From contig OZ020623.1 in assembly GCA_963971575.1 (NCBI GenBank), positions 16,370,980 to 16,434,979 of the forward strand: DNA of 64,000 nucleotides, in the 5' to 3' direction. Shown here one piece after another: positions 53,890 through 63,467 of this stretch (positions are counted from its first letter, which is position 1; each line of letters opens with the position of its first letter). The notes under the pieces were generated by a model. The model made no database searches, was not told the origin of the DNA, and saw only the letters and a program-made list of their open reading frames with translations. Both the position numbers and the translations under genes were made by a program. This DNA is from Liopterus haemorrhoidalis (lineage: Eukaryota > Arthropoda > Insecta > Coleoptera > Dytiscidae).

Positions 53890-54400
53890 TAAAATTTGTC
53901 ATAATTTTAAAATACGCAAAACGAATAGGTCCTTAATTTTTTCTAGGCTAAATAAACTAAGAGGAATCCAAAAATTCTAACCTCAGGTCGTTTTCTCTAA
54001 CCGTTTTTAAGTTGTGATTTTTTTAAATTCAAAATTTTCACAAATAATGTAAATTATGCCAGTAAAAAAATGGTCGTAATCTCAAAACATACAAAACGAT
54101 TAAAGCCCCAATTTTTTTCTAGACTAACAAACCTACGTATAATCCAAAAATTCTAACAACAGGTCGCTATCTCTAACCGTTTTTGAGTAGTGTTTTTTTT
54201 TTTTTTAATTCACAGTTTTCACAAGTAATATAATTTATGGAATTATAAAAATGGCGTTATCTCAAAACACGTTATACGATTAAAGCCCCGTATTTTTCTA
54301 CACTAAATAAACCACAGAGAATCAAAAAATTCTAACCGGAAGTCGCTGTCTGTAACCGTTTTTGAGTTGTGTTTATTTTTAATTCACAATTTTTTTATGT
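53890..54400. repeat. Minisatellite, three units of about 176 bp
   Basis: CTCTAACCGTTTTTGAGT-type text recurs near 53996, 54172 and 54349, each with upstream ATTAAAGCCCC, CCAAAAATTCTAAC and downstream AATTCAxAxTTTTCAC. It lies at the left of CAGA-family copy C and may be its internal repeat. Confidence 0.85.
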
Positions 54401-54668
54401 TCATATTTATTTATATTTATCTTGTGATGTATTTTTTGAATTCTCTATATTTTTCCTATATGTGGGTCAAAGAGTTGTTACCAAATTTCAAGTTTCTATG
54501 TAGCCGTTTGGCTACAATTTCTACCTTATAGACCAGTGGTTCTCAAACTTATTTGGCCTACCGCCCCCTTTTCAGGAAAAAATTACTCAGCGCCCCTGGA
54601 AATCTACATTCTTTAAACGAACAAACAGAAAGATATATGTATCTATATTTCACCTACGTTATAAAATA

Positions 54669-56107
54669 CTAGCTGAGTACCCGTGCTTCGCTACGTTATA
54701 TTGACGGTCTGCTATCATCGTGCAATTATTATAAGTCATGGTTCCTCTATAGATCACATTGCTGACTCTCTCCTCAAGTGTAGATTCACCCCGATGGAGG
54801 CTCATTAGTGTAAAATTTTCAGTTTGTTTCTAAACATGTGCACGGGTAACTTTTATAAGAAAAAACCTAGTCGATATCTCATTTGTCCTAAGAGATATAT
54901 AGGAATCCGTGAAAAACCATTTTACTCCCTTTCACCCCGTAGGGGTCGAAAAATCTTTTCTTAGTAGGTTCTTACGTCATATCGAGAAATGTACTCTTGG
55001 AATTTCTTATTTCTAATAAAAAATACTAATTTACCCCTTTAGGAATGAAATTTAAAAAACTGTCAGAATACTATCGAAAGTTTTAAAAAGTCACCTATAT
55101 GCCAGAAAGGAATGCAAAAACCAAGTAGATAACTCATTTAAGAGATATTGTATGCTTACCTCATGGAGGGAATATACTTTGCGAATATCATGTATCTATG
55201 TCCAAGGGATGTTCTATTAAATAAAAAATATCCTTTTACCCCTTTAGGGGTGAAATTTTGAAAAACTGTCAAAACCATTTCGAGATATTTTAAAAAGACA
55301 TCTATATGCCAAATAGGAATTTTATAACTCAACCAACACAGAAAATACGGCGGTTTCTATAATTGTTTCTGATTGTAGATTCACCCTTTTAGGGGATGAT
55401 TAGGACAAAATCTTGAAATAGGTTTTTTAACATTTATAAGGATAATCTTTATAAGCAAAAACCAAGGCGATATATTATTGACCTAAAAGAAATTGAGGAA
55501 TCCGTGTAAACACATTTCACCCCTTGTCACCCCTGAGAGGTCGAATTTCGAAAAATCATTTCTTAGGGGGTTCTTAAGTCATAAAAGATATACTCCCCGA
55601 ATGTTTCTTTGTCTAGACGAAATTCTATCGAATAAAAAATACCAATTTACCCCTTTAGGGGTGAAAATTAAAAAAACGGTCAAAACACTTTCTAAATATT
55701 TTAAAAAGGCACCTCTGTGCCAAAAAGGAATTTTATAACACAATAAACACAGAAGATGCGAAGGGTTCTATAATTCACCCTGACTATAGATTCACCCCTT
55801 TAGGGGTTGATTAGAACAAAATCCTGAAATAAGTTTTTTAATATTTACATGAGTAATCATTGTGAGCAAAAACCAAGTCGATATCTTATTGGACCTAAGA
55901 GATATTAAGAAAACCGTGAAGCCACATTTTACCCCTTTTAACCCTCTTTTCACCCACTTAGAGGATGAGTTTCGAAAAATCCGTTCTTAGTGGGTGCTTA
56001 CGTCATGGAGGGAATATACTTGCCAAATTTCATGATTGTAGGTCCAGTGGTTTGGGCTGGGCGTTGATTATGAGTAGGTAGCTTAGTTACGATTTTATAT
56101 ATATAGA
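54669..56107 (-). mobile_element. Non-autonomous Helitron
   Basis: On the minus strand it starts TCTATATATATAAAATCG and ends CACGGGTACTCAGCTAG, inserted between A and T without target duplication. These are the TC...CTAG rules of Helitrons. The interior has three related modules (TTCACCCCTTTAGGGGTGA, AGGTCGAATTTCGAAAAATC, TTACCCCTTTAGGGG), each repeating at intervals of about 410-600 bases. No Rep/helicase gene. Confidence 0.7.
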
Positions 56108-56199
56108 TAGTAAAGAAAGATGTTGTAAATAAGACACCTTGAAGCTTGATATTCAAAATTATTTATTAAAATCATATTCTTATCTAATTAGAAGGATGA

Positions 56200-56610
56200 A
56201 CCTGGTGCGCTGCTATCAATGTATCAATCCTCAGCTGTATTTTTGTCAGCAGTATTCTTAAATCACCGCGTTTAGCTATTTGCAGTCGGTTTCTTTTTTA
56301 TGTTAATAGATTTGTGACCGCACTGAACCCACGTTCCACTAAATATGACGAAGAACTGTTGGTAGCCGTCTTTGAATTTAAATTTCAATTCGTAATTTGT
56401 TGTTACTTCCATCAGTTCTTCTTGAAATTTTGGAGTGTTTGTACTTGAAAAAGGATCCAAAACCCAATCGGGTATGTTCATTTTAAAAATATCTTCAAAT
56501 CGTTGGTTGAAGTCAGAATGGAGAGCATCCAAGTGCTGACAATAGGTAAGCAAGTCTTCATCATTTTCAATGCCCCCCAAATGCACCCGAGGCTACTATC
56601 GCCCCCTTGG
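56200..56610 (-). pseudogene. hAT transposase C-terminus (dimerisation domain)
   Basis: From 56586: HLGGIENDEDLLTYCQHLDA, FNQRFEDIFKMNIPDWVLDP, LKFKFKDGYQQF. A frameshift joins VERGFSAVTNLLT-stop-KRNRLQIAKRGDLRILLTKI. The ERGFS-x-NLLT-x-KRNRL block is the core of the hAT C-terminal dimerisation domain in ZBED5/FAM200-like families. The catalytic part is deleted. Confidence 0.8.
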
Positions 56611-56885
56611 ATCGTTCCAGCGCCCCCCAGGGGGCGGTATCGCCCACTTTGAGAATCACTGGTATAGACAGACTCATGACTGATGTTATATGGGTTTTTT
56701 TGTGGTCATACCTACAAAATCCAAATGCAAATTAAAAGAACATTTTTTTATTCGAAAGAAATTACAGTTTATTAGATATATTTATGAAATCGATATTTAT
56801 AATAAATTTATAATCATCTGAAAAATATAAAAACGAAGTATAATAACAAAAAAATAAAGTAAAATAAAAAAGACACATATAGTCT

Positions 56886-56891
56886 ATTTTA
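56886..56891 (-). promoter_or_regulatory. Poly(A) signal AATAAA
   Basis: AATAAA on the minus strand, about 23 bases after the stop codon of the secreted-protein exon. Confidence 0.55.
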
Positions 56892-56913
56892 TTTCACAAA
56901 AATGTCTGCAATA

Positions 56914-57087
56914 TTAATAATAATAATATCGAAGTCCAGGATAAGCAATAGGCCCATGGTAATACACATATGGAGTGTGATAGGCTAAAGGGAGTCGAAC
57001 TTGTGCCCTCACATTAAAAAATGGAAACAATAAAGCTGAAGTTGACATCACAAGAGCCAGAACCAAAGCTAATAAAAGTACGGCTTT
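56914..57087 (-). CDS. Last exon of a small secreted Tyr-rich protein (host gene candidate)
   Basis: No ATG opens the frame. Instead a polypyrimidine tract and TTGTTGCAG precede AAAGCC at 57087, a good splice acceptor. The exon encodes KAVLLLALVLALVMSTSA, a textbook signal-peptide core and cleavage region. LLFPFFNVRAQVRLPLAYH, TPYVYYHGPIAYPG and a terminal LRYYYY follow, then TAA. Insect cuticle-type and other small secretory genes often have a tiny first exon giving Met plus one to three residues before such an intron, which fits. The predicted mature peptide is about 40 residues, hydrophobic and Tyr/Pro-rich, perhaps cuticular. Exon 1, upstream on the minus strand, was not located with confidence. 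No transposon signature covers it. Confidence 0.6.
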   Translation of the reverse strand, partial: KAVLLLALVLALVMSTSALLFPFFNVRAQVRLPLAYHTPYVYYHGPIAYPGLRYYYY

Positions 57088-57183
57088 CTGCAACAAAAAA
57101 GAATAGTTATTTTTCTACATGATTCTATATATATATGATATTCATATATCTATACTAATATATGAATTAGTTCATTTATGTGT

Positions 57184-57223
57184 ATGTACGTATGTATGTA
57201 CATATATACATACATACGTACAT
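57184..57223. repeat. Perfect palindrome (17-bp arms)
   Basis: ATGTACGTATGTATGTA and its exact reverse complement are separated by CATATA, within a TGTA/CGTA-rich simple sequence. Confidence 0.85.
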
Positions 57224-57348
57224 GTATGTACGTATGTTACCTCAAAACTAAAGAACGACGGCATAGATTTAAAAATGTACATGTGAGGCAACACTTATGT
57301 TCATCTTGATTAATACCTTAATAAAGAGAGTTGTAAAAATATTTTAAT

Positions 57349-57377
57349 ACCCCGAATAAGTTTTACTTATTCGGGGT
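57349..57377. repeat. Perfect hairpin, 13-bp arms and 3-base loop
   Basis: ACCCCGAATAAGT, TTT, ACTTATTCGGGGT. Very tight stem-loop; it could be a foldback remnant or abutting element ends. Confidence 0.85.
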
Positions 57378-57666
57378 AATGTGGGTTAGACTATTGAGAA
57401 CTGACATTACCGATGGCGGCGTTGTGCTCCAAGGCAATATGGCTGTCGTTTCTAGTATTCACAGTTGTCAATATGCTAATAGCGAACAGGTTAATTTAAG
57501 CACAGTACATTTTTATGTTATGAAAATTCGAGTAAATATTTGCGATTTTTTTTAATTTTTAAGCGCTGCACATGTATCGAGGTGTATAACAGAAGGTGGG
57601 TATCAAATTACAGTATCTAAAGTTTAATTTCAGTAGATTTATTGAAGTGTAATTTGTAATTGAGCA

Positions 57667-57880
57667 GGTGTTAAATGCCGGGCAAGTAATTTTAAGTGGT
57701 GTATCTGAGTGTCGGTTATCTGAACTTACAATATATGGATTCTGTTTGCAAACAAGTACATTATGTTCATTGCCTCATGAAATAAAATTAGTTTTAGTTG
57801 GACAGGAGCAGCTAAAAGTTAAATATGCAACTTATAAGTGCAGTTTTGTTGCGGCAAATGTAATGAACAAAGTCGCATAG
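57667..57880 (+). CDS. Candidate internal or last exon, SWIM-finger-like protein (uncertain)
   Basis: A 71-codon frame opens right after a TTGAGCAG acceptor: VLNAGQVILSGVSECRLSEL, TIYGFCLQTSTLCSLPHEIK, LVLVGQEQLKVKYATYKCSF and VAANVMNKVA, then stop. The GVS-x-C, LQTS and LPHEIKL phrases followed by KCSF resemble the lead-in to a SWIM zinc finger (CxC-xn-CxH) in insect proteins. The second Cys reads Phe and no CKH follows. Probably a decayed or transposon-linked copy. Low-to-moderate confidence. Confidence 0.35.
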
Positions 57881-57899
57881 TATCAGTTACTTTTTAACT

Positions 57900-58360
57900 C
57901 AAAATATATTCCTATGCCTTCCTCCTATCCATAACGAAATCTTTTCCAATCTGGACTTAATATTAACTTTCCCTCCATTTTTTTTTAAGAAAAGAAAAAA
58001 CTAAGATGCCTGTCTTTGTCCTGTCTTGAATGACAGCCAAAAACACTATAATTTGTTCTACTTTTATAGTTTTTCACAACTTCTATCGACATTCTAACAA
58101 AAATTCAACATTAGAACATATGTAATAAGTTCAAACAGTACCAGAGCGCCTAGTACAATATTTGACCACCAGACTGCGTATCCGAGCGTATCAGTTCTCA
58201 ATAGTGGTATAAGCAGTTCACTTTTGTAAGAACAAACTAGATCTGGTTATTTTGTTGATTTTTATAGTGTATTACTGACTTATAGAAACTTGGTTATGTT
58301 GTAAAAAAGGCTTTACAATATTAGGTTATGTTTGTATCAGAGCTTCAAACCGGAACTGAA
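57900..58360. other. No recognisable feature
   Basis: No gene or repeat identified between the candidate exon and the GTGC array. Confidence 0.3.
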
Positions 58361-58369
58361 CCGAAAACC

Positions 58370-58530
58370 GTGAGTGCGTGCGTGTGTGCGTGCGTGCGTG
58401 CTTGCGTGTGTGCGTGCGTGCGTGCTTGCGTGCGTGGTGCGTGCGTGCGTGCGTGCGTGTGTGTGTGTGCGTGTGTGCGTGCATGCGTGCGTGCGTGCGT
58501 GCGTGTGTGTGTGTGTGTGTGTGTGTGTTT
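58370..58530. repeat. GTGC/GT microsatellite
   Basis: Runs of GTGC and GTGT units ending in a pure GT run; the Cys/Val/Arg-rich frame across it is spurious. Confidence 0.95.
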
Positions 58531-58995
58531 AACTGTTTAACTTAGAAAGTTCGTTCTGGTACTAAAAAATTCTCCTATTAATTGGGATGAACACTATTGT
58601 TTTTTATAAAACTCCGAAACCGGAAACGGAAATTATTAAACTTTAAAATTTTTAAAAATTCGTAACTAGTAAACCAAACTTTGGAAAAGATTTATTTTTT
58701 AATTTTTTTTTTTTTTATATTATTTTTATTTTTATGGGAGGTCTAATCTTTAGTAGAATATGCAGTCAGATGCGTTATTTGATAAGGATTGATGTCATTT
58801 TAATTATATTACAACTTCGAATCTAAAATTTTAGAGGTTAGAATTTGTTAATGTTAGTAAAAGCTCTCTCTCAACGCTGCGTTTCATCTGGCGTCAAGTC
58901 ACTTCAACTTTCAGCGTTAACATGCACAAAAACATTCGTTCGGAATTGCAATTCGACAAAAACCGCTGTGACCTTGTTAACTTTGTTAACGTTAA

Positions 58996-59493
58996 TACTT
59001 CGTTCAGAACCTACAAATTATAAATTAGAATTAACGTGAAATTAGTACTTAACATAAAATTTGTACGTAGAAACTAAGCAGAATTCACAATAAAAATTAA
59101 GCCACTGACAGATATTTTTATCGATTTCTACTTTATCGATAGATATTTGGCAGCTGTTTACATTTGCTAATGAGTTTTTGAGTGTTTCATAGTTCTGAAA
59201 AGAATTAAAATAGAGGAAGAATTTATATATATACTCATAGAAAACATAAAGATGTGGATAGAAGCAAAAAAATATGGTCATAGAAATTTTTAGGTTGACA
59301 AGTGCTTACTGCGCATGCGTCAATTGTAAATTAACGTAAGGGTTTGCAGTATACAAACATCTAATTTTAATTTATAAGTATAAGTATTAATTTTGAAGGT
59401 TGTGAACGGTAACGTACAGTTACGTATAACAAACATTTACGTTAATTCTAAGTACTAATTCTAATACCTAATTGAGAGGTTCTGAACGCAGCA
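58996..59493. mobile_element. MITE with GCTGCGTTCAGAAC-type ends (copy 2)
   Basis: Left ACTTCGTTCAGAACCTAC, right (inverse) GCTGCGTTCAGAACCTCTC. AATTA, TTAGAATTA and GTACTTA blocks are shared inwards. Same termini as the element at 8953-9504. Confidence 0.6.
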
Positions 59494-59852
59494 TTACCCT
59501 TGTACTTACTTAACGCAAACTTTCAGAATCCCACTGAATACCTATTTTTCAATTTACACTTCACATATTATTTAACACAATATTCTAGAGCTTTTTTTTC
59601 TGTTTTCACCGGTCTAAAACTTTTATATCCCTACATAAAAAATTTTTTGAGAAAAGCTACTTTTTGTGTCTTAAGTTTTAAGGCATAAAAAATAAGTTTC
59701 AGTCTGAGGTAAGATTTTTTGAACGCGTTGTTTCAAACCCGAATTTCGTAGAACAAATTCATACACAGCTCTAAGCATTTATGATTGTATGGAATTATTT
59801 CCATATAATTTTTAACATTTTGCTTGATTTTAATTATTTAAAATAATTTAAG

Positions 59853-60013
59853 GACTCTGATGCGGGCATCAGAGCATCATTGCGTAAAGGTCTTAAAACT
59901 AGATCTAAGCTAAAACTTGCTGTAAAACACAAAATTGACTCACAACGCAATGCGTTTAATGAGTTTTAGCTTACATCTAGTTTTAAGACTTTTATGCAAC
60001 CGAGCATCAGAGT
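59853..60013. mobile_element. Foldback element, arms of about 60 bp
   Basis: GACTCTGATGC, then GTCTTAAAACTAGAT, then TAAGCTAAAACT on the left are mirrored on the right with few mismatches, leaving a loop of about 45 bases. If transcribed it would form a long imperfect hairpin. Confidence 0.8.
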
Positions 60014-60386
60014 CATAAAAACAGGCCTGTTTAGTGTTTCATTGTGCTTTTAAAAAACTATTTTAAAAAAATATAATGTTAAGTGAGTCACTGACTATAA
60101 TTTAATTTTAAAAAAATTAGTTTTCTGTCTCCCGCCACACAATTGTGTAAAACAATGTTAAAATTTACAATTTACAATTGTTTTTATTAACATTGTTTTT
60201 TATTCTTTAACTCATATTTGATATGTTTTTATTATTTAATAATTATTTTATGTTATATTTTAAATTCCGACAATTTTGTAATGCTTATTTTAACTACTTG
60301 ACTTGTTAAATTTGAACACTATCATAATTTTATACATGTAAACTTACCAATTTAATAATTCTATATTTCTATATATCTTTGTAGCT

Positions 60387-60418
60387 CTGATGAAGATTTA
60401 AATTAAAATCGAAACGTC
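60387..60418 (+). ncRNA. Hammerhead-ribozyme-like core (Penelope-type)
   Basis: CTGATGA, a 5-bp stem (GATTT/AAATC), GAAAC and GTC occur in the order of the hammerhead catalytic core. Penelope-like element termini are known to carry such minimal hammerheads, and sequence of this style (TGAAGATTTAAATT...CGAAACGTC) is typical of them. No Penelope coding sequence is adjacent, so this would be a terminal-repeat relic. Stems I and III are not convincing. Confidence 0.4.
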
Positions 60419-60429
60419 AGCGAAGTTAA

Positions 60430-61142
60430 TAAATTTGTTTTTATTTTCTGACTGGTCCGAATCCCATTACCTTCAACTATAATTACTAACTTACGGACGT
60501 AACTCATCTAATCAATATTCTAATCATTATTTTTTTTTGTTGAGATTTCTCGAAAATTCTCGAGAAAATAAGTTTAATTTTTCATTTCCCGAGAAATGAA
60601 AAATGTCGCGAAATCAGAAACACTAGACGTATTTTACCATAAACAATACCTTGAACACGTTGGTGTATTTATTTTTAAATCGGTGAATTCGTTCAGTTTT
60701 ACGATAATATACATATGTACATACATGAATACATACATACATACATACACACAATGGAACAAATTTATATTTTAGTATGAATAAAAAAAAAAAATCAAAA
60801 AATCTTTTTTCTTACCATTTTGGTTGTTAATATTGATACACACAATATAGAATGACACTCATTTTTCTGTTTTGTGTTTTATATATCAGGGAAATACAAA
60901 TTTGATTCTAATATGCTGGTTAATGTCTATTTAATAAGTTTTAAACGATTTAGAAATTTAGAATAACCAAAAATCCGTGTTTATCATCATTCTTTAATAG
61001 TCAATATAGTTATCAATGACGAAAACGTAAACATGTAAAACTCCTAGATCAGTTAAGAACTATTTAGGTTGATTAGGAAGTTAACTTTTTAGATGCATTT
61101 ATAGGAAACTTATTACTTATTCAAGTTTTCGTTTTTGAGTCT
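60430..61142. other. No recognisable gene
   Basis: AT-rich, with an ACATACAT simple run near 60720-60750. Confidence 0.3.
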
Positions 61143-61225
61143 GACATAATCCGTGGCGCAGCCAAGGGGGGTGGAGTGGACCCCCCCTCCAGTGCCAGTA
61201 GAATTGGCACAATTTTTAAACAATA

Positions 61226-61420
61226 CTAGCAGATTACGCGTTGCTCGGGAAGTTGAAGATAAAATTTGTTGACCACAACAGTAATTAATTTTTAAATTAC
61301 TTCATTGTAATCAATATTGGCATTTTTTTTATCGTATAAATAAAAATTTTTTTTAAGATTGCCTACTTTTGATAAAGCGATATAAGTATTGTTCAAGTGG
61401 AAATACATCATTTTCCAAAT
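61226..61420 (-). pseudogene. Helitron 3' end with helicase C-terminus
   Basis: The minus strand reads NTYIALSKVGNLKKNFYLYD and ANIDYNEVI, the last motif (YVALSRV) and tail of PIF1-type helicases such as Helitron RepHel. A short tail ends CCCGAGCAACGCGTAATC, TGCTAG, then T, the CTAG terminus expected for a Helitron. Severely 5'-truncated. Confidence 0.6.
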
Positions 61421-61484
61421 ATTCTCCAACGAATTATATGAAGGGAAGCGTTGATCCTTTTCCCCCCTGACACATCGACTAAAA

Positions 61485-61560
61485 CAGGGGTTCTTAAACT
61501 TATGTAGTCCAACATTTGAACAACATTTTTTTGCGGACCCCATCCCAACCCTAGGCATTT
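61485..61560. other. Orphan hAT-like terminus
   Basis: CAGGGGTTCTTAAACTTATG followed by GCGGACCCC looks like a hAT end; no partner was identified. Confidence 0.35.
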
Positions 61561-61899
61561 TACGTCGTTCTTGAGACTTAATTTTTGGCTCAATAATCTC
61601 ATAGGCACTACGTTGTAATAAATATTGATAAAAATGTATCGCTGGTTATTTTAATAAATGGTCTTGGGCATTTATAGAGGAACATCTTTATTAGCATATA
61701 GAATAAAACACATCCAATTAATAAGTAATTAAATAGTAGTAAAAAGAATAAAAAAAGTTTAGTTAGTTTTTAGAAAATTTAACAAATTTAACATATTCGT
61801 ACAGCAAAATAACTTATGCATTTTACATTATATAAGCTATTTTTTATTATGATTAGTGTTGAAATGAACAGAAAATGCATATTTATTTGTTATTTTTAA

Positions 61900-62425
61900 G
61901 TTTTCGTAGGTATAATCAAGAAATCGTTATTCCGTCACATGAGTGTGTTCGTACGTAAATTGTGACCAAGCGGCTGATTTAGAGCAGTGTTTCTCTACCA
62001 AAAACGCACCGCGGACCAGTAAAATATATAATTTTCTAACGCGGACCACTAATAATAATTATTGGTTAATTTTTTGCAAGAAAACAAATATATTTAATGT
62101 GTTACTAAATACATTTATTTTATTTGTAGAAAATCTACAGAAAATACAAAATATAAATTATTTACATAAAAAATAACAAAAAAACTGCAAAAAACACATA
62201 CGAAAACTTTCGCGGACCACTAAAATTTTTGGTGGTCCGCGGACCACCTGTTGAGAAACACTGATTTAGAGAACTGAACTTAAGTACGAGACATACTGAG
62301 ACTTCAACAATATCCCGCAAAAATATAAATAAATATGTATTTATCGAAGAAAAAAAGTTTGTAACATTTTGAGGGATATAAATGCATATATGGATTAACA
62401 ATTACTTTTTTTTATCAACAAATAA
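61900..62425 (-). mobile_element. CAGA-family element fragment (copy D)
   Basis: GTAGGTATAATCAAGAAATC, TTATTCCGTCACATGAGTG and AAATTGTGACCAAGCGGCT parallel 13925-14060. After a hAT insertion, AATATAAATAAATATGTATT, TATCGAAG and GGATTAACAATT parallel 14155-14250. The tetranucleotide array is lost. Confidence 0.6.
61985..62263. mobile_element. 279-bp hAT MITE with perfect 8-bp target duplication
   Basis: CAGTGTTTCTCTACC at the left, (inverse) CAGTGTTTCTCAACAGG at the right. ATTTAGAG occurs on both sides (61977-61984, 62264-62271). GCGGACCACTAA repeats lie near both ends. Confidence 0.93.
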
Positions 62426-62462
62426 TGGAATTATTATTTGATATAAACATCAACAGCTAACA

Positions 62463-62705
62463 GCAGGGGTGTTGAACTGATTTGGGTCGCGGTCTATTTT
62501 TCATATAAAATAATAAGAAGTGACGGAACTTTAAATATCCCAAAGGATTTCTTGAAATTTTTTTATGAACAGAAAAGGGGAAGAGAGTATATTTTACATT
62601 TTTAAATATATTTTTCCCCTAAATAAGCTCAAGTGTTTTTCATTAACGCTTCAGGGGCCACAAAAAATTAGGTTGAGGACCGTATGTGGCACGCGTGCCC
62701 TCTAA
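62463..62705. other. hAT-like fragment
   Basis: GCAGGGGTGTTGAACTGATT, GGGTCGCGGTC and, later, GGGGCCACAAAA, AGGTTGAGGACCG, GTGGCACGCG follow the pattern of hAT non-autonomous elements. The ends are not cleanly paired. Confidence 0.4.
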
Positions 62706-62759
62706 ATTTGATTCGGTCCTTCCCAAGACAAAATCTTGAAGGCGCCACTGGACACAATT

Positions 62760-63385
62760 GTGATTTAATTTTCATCATACATGGAACTTCCTTATTCTTA
62801 CGGCAAGATATGGATGAAGATATGGATTTATGTTAAGTAAATCCATATCTTCCTAACTTCGGTTATTATTACAGTTTCCTACAGCACATTATTATCGAAC
62901 GAGCCTGTATGAGCCTGTATATGCTGGTATTATACCGGGTGTATGAAACATTCAAGAGAACTACGTAATAAGATTAGTAGATAGTGCAAAGCTGCAATCT
63001 CTTTAATGTGCTTGTTGTTCTTGGTTGGATTAGACCGGTGAGATCTCACTCTAAGACCTCCAGGTGTATTTATAAATGGTGTCAAACAATACAATTTCTT
63101 ACTACTGTATTTCACTTTCAATTGTTTTAGTTAATAGCTTTATAATACTTAACAGGAAGAGGTACACCGAAATAATAACGTTATAAAGATAGGTATCGAT
63201 ACCATTGAGAAAGTATGGTCACATCGTAACCCTCTAGCGCCCCAATTTATTTTATTTTTTTAAATTTAATGGCATTTTAATTTTTTTCTTGTCCAGTAAA
63301 TTACACTAAGTTAATAGAGAGTCAGTTATGCTAAATTTGTATTCAATTTTAACATAAAGTGTAACTTATTACCTGTAGACCAGGG
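62760..63385. other. No recognisable gene
   Basis: Contains a short inverted pair (GATATGGATTTA... TAAATCCATATC, near 62817-62851). Otherwise nothing identified. Confidence 0.3.
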
Positions 63386-63467
63386 GTCGGGGACCATTTT
63401 TACCCATTACCCAAAGATATATTTCTTTACACCGAGGTTACCCCATTGGCTTGTAAAAAAAAATCAA
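63386..63467 (+). mobile_element. hAT terminus, continuing beyond the piggyBac insertion
   Basis: CAGGGGTCGGGGACC, then ACCGAGGTTACCCC, matches the style of a hAT left end. The remainder would lie right of the window after the inserted piggyBac. Confidence 0.5.

Larger units (their letters stand above)
54535..56661 (-). mobile_element. hAT transposon with transposase remnant
   Basis: Left CAGTGGTTCTCAAACTT, right (inverse) CAGTGATTCTCAAAGTG. The 8-bp flanks TTATAGAC/GTATAGAC differ at one base. CGCCCCC-rich subterminal regions sit at both ends (TACCGCCCCC, GCGCCCCCC). Length 2127 bp including an inserted Helitron (54669-56107). Confidence 0.88.
54400..56725 (+). mobile_element. CAGA-family element (copy C), right part, split by a hAT
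   Basis: GTAGCCGTTTGGCTACAA, then TTTCTACC, continues after the hAT at 56662 with AGACAGACTCATGACTGATG, TGGTCATACCTACAAAATCC. It is homologous to 7620-7835. The tetranucleotide array is reduced to one or two units. Confidence 0.7.
61151..62750. mobile_element. hAT-like element with mutated 8-bp target duplication
   Basis: Left CCGTGGCGCAGCCAAGG, right (inverse) CAGTGGCGCCTTCAAGA. Flanks GACATAAT (61143-61150) and GACACAAT (62751-62758) differ at one base. It encloses a Helitron tail, a CAGA-family fragment and a small hAT. Confidence 0.65.

Noticed and set aside
58328..58540. Cys/Val/Arg-rich 70-codon frame
   Set aside because: Translation of the GTGC/GT microsatellite.
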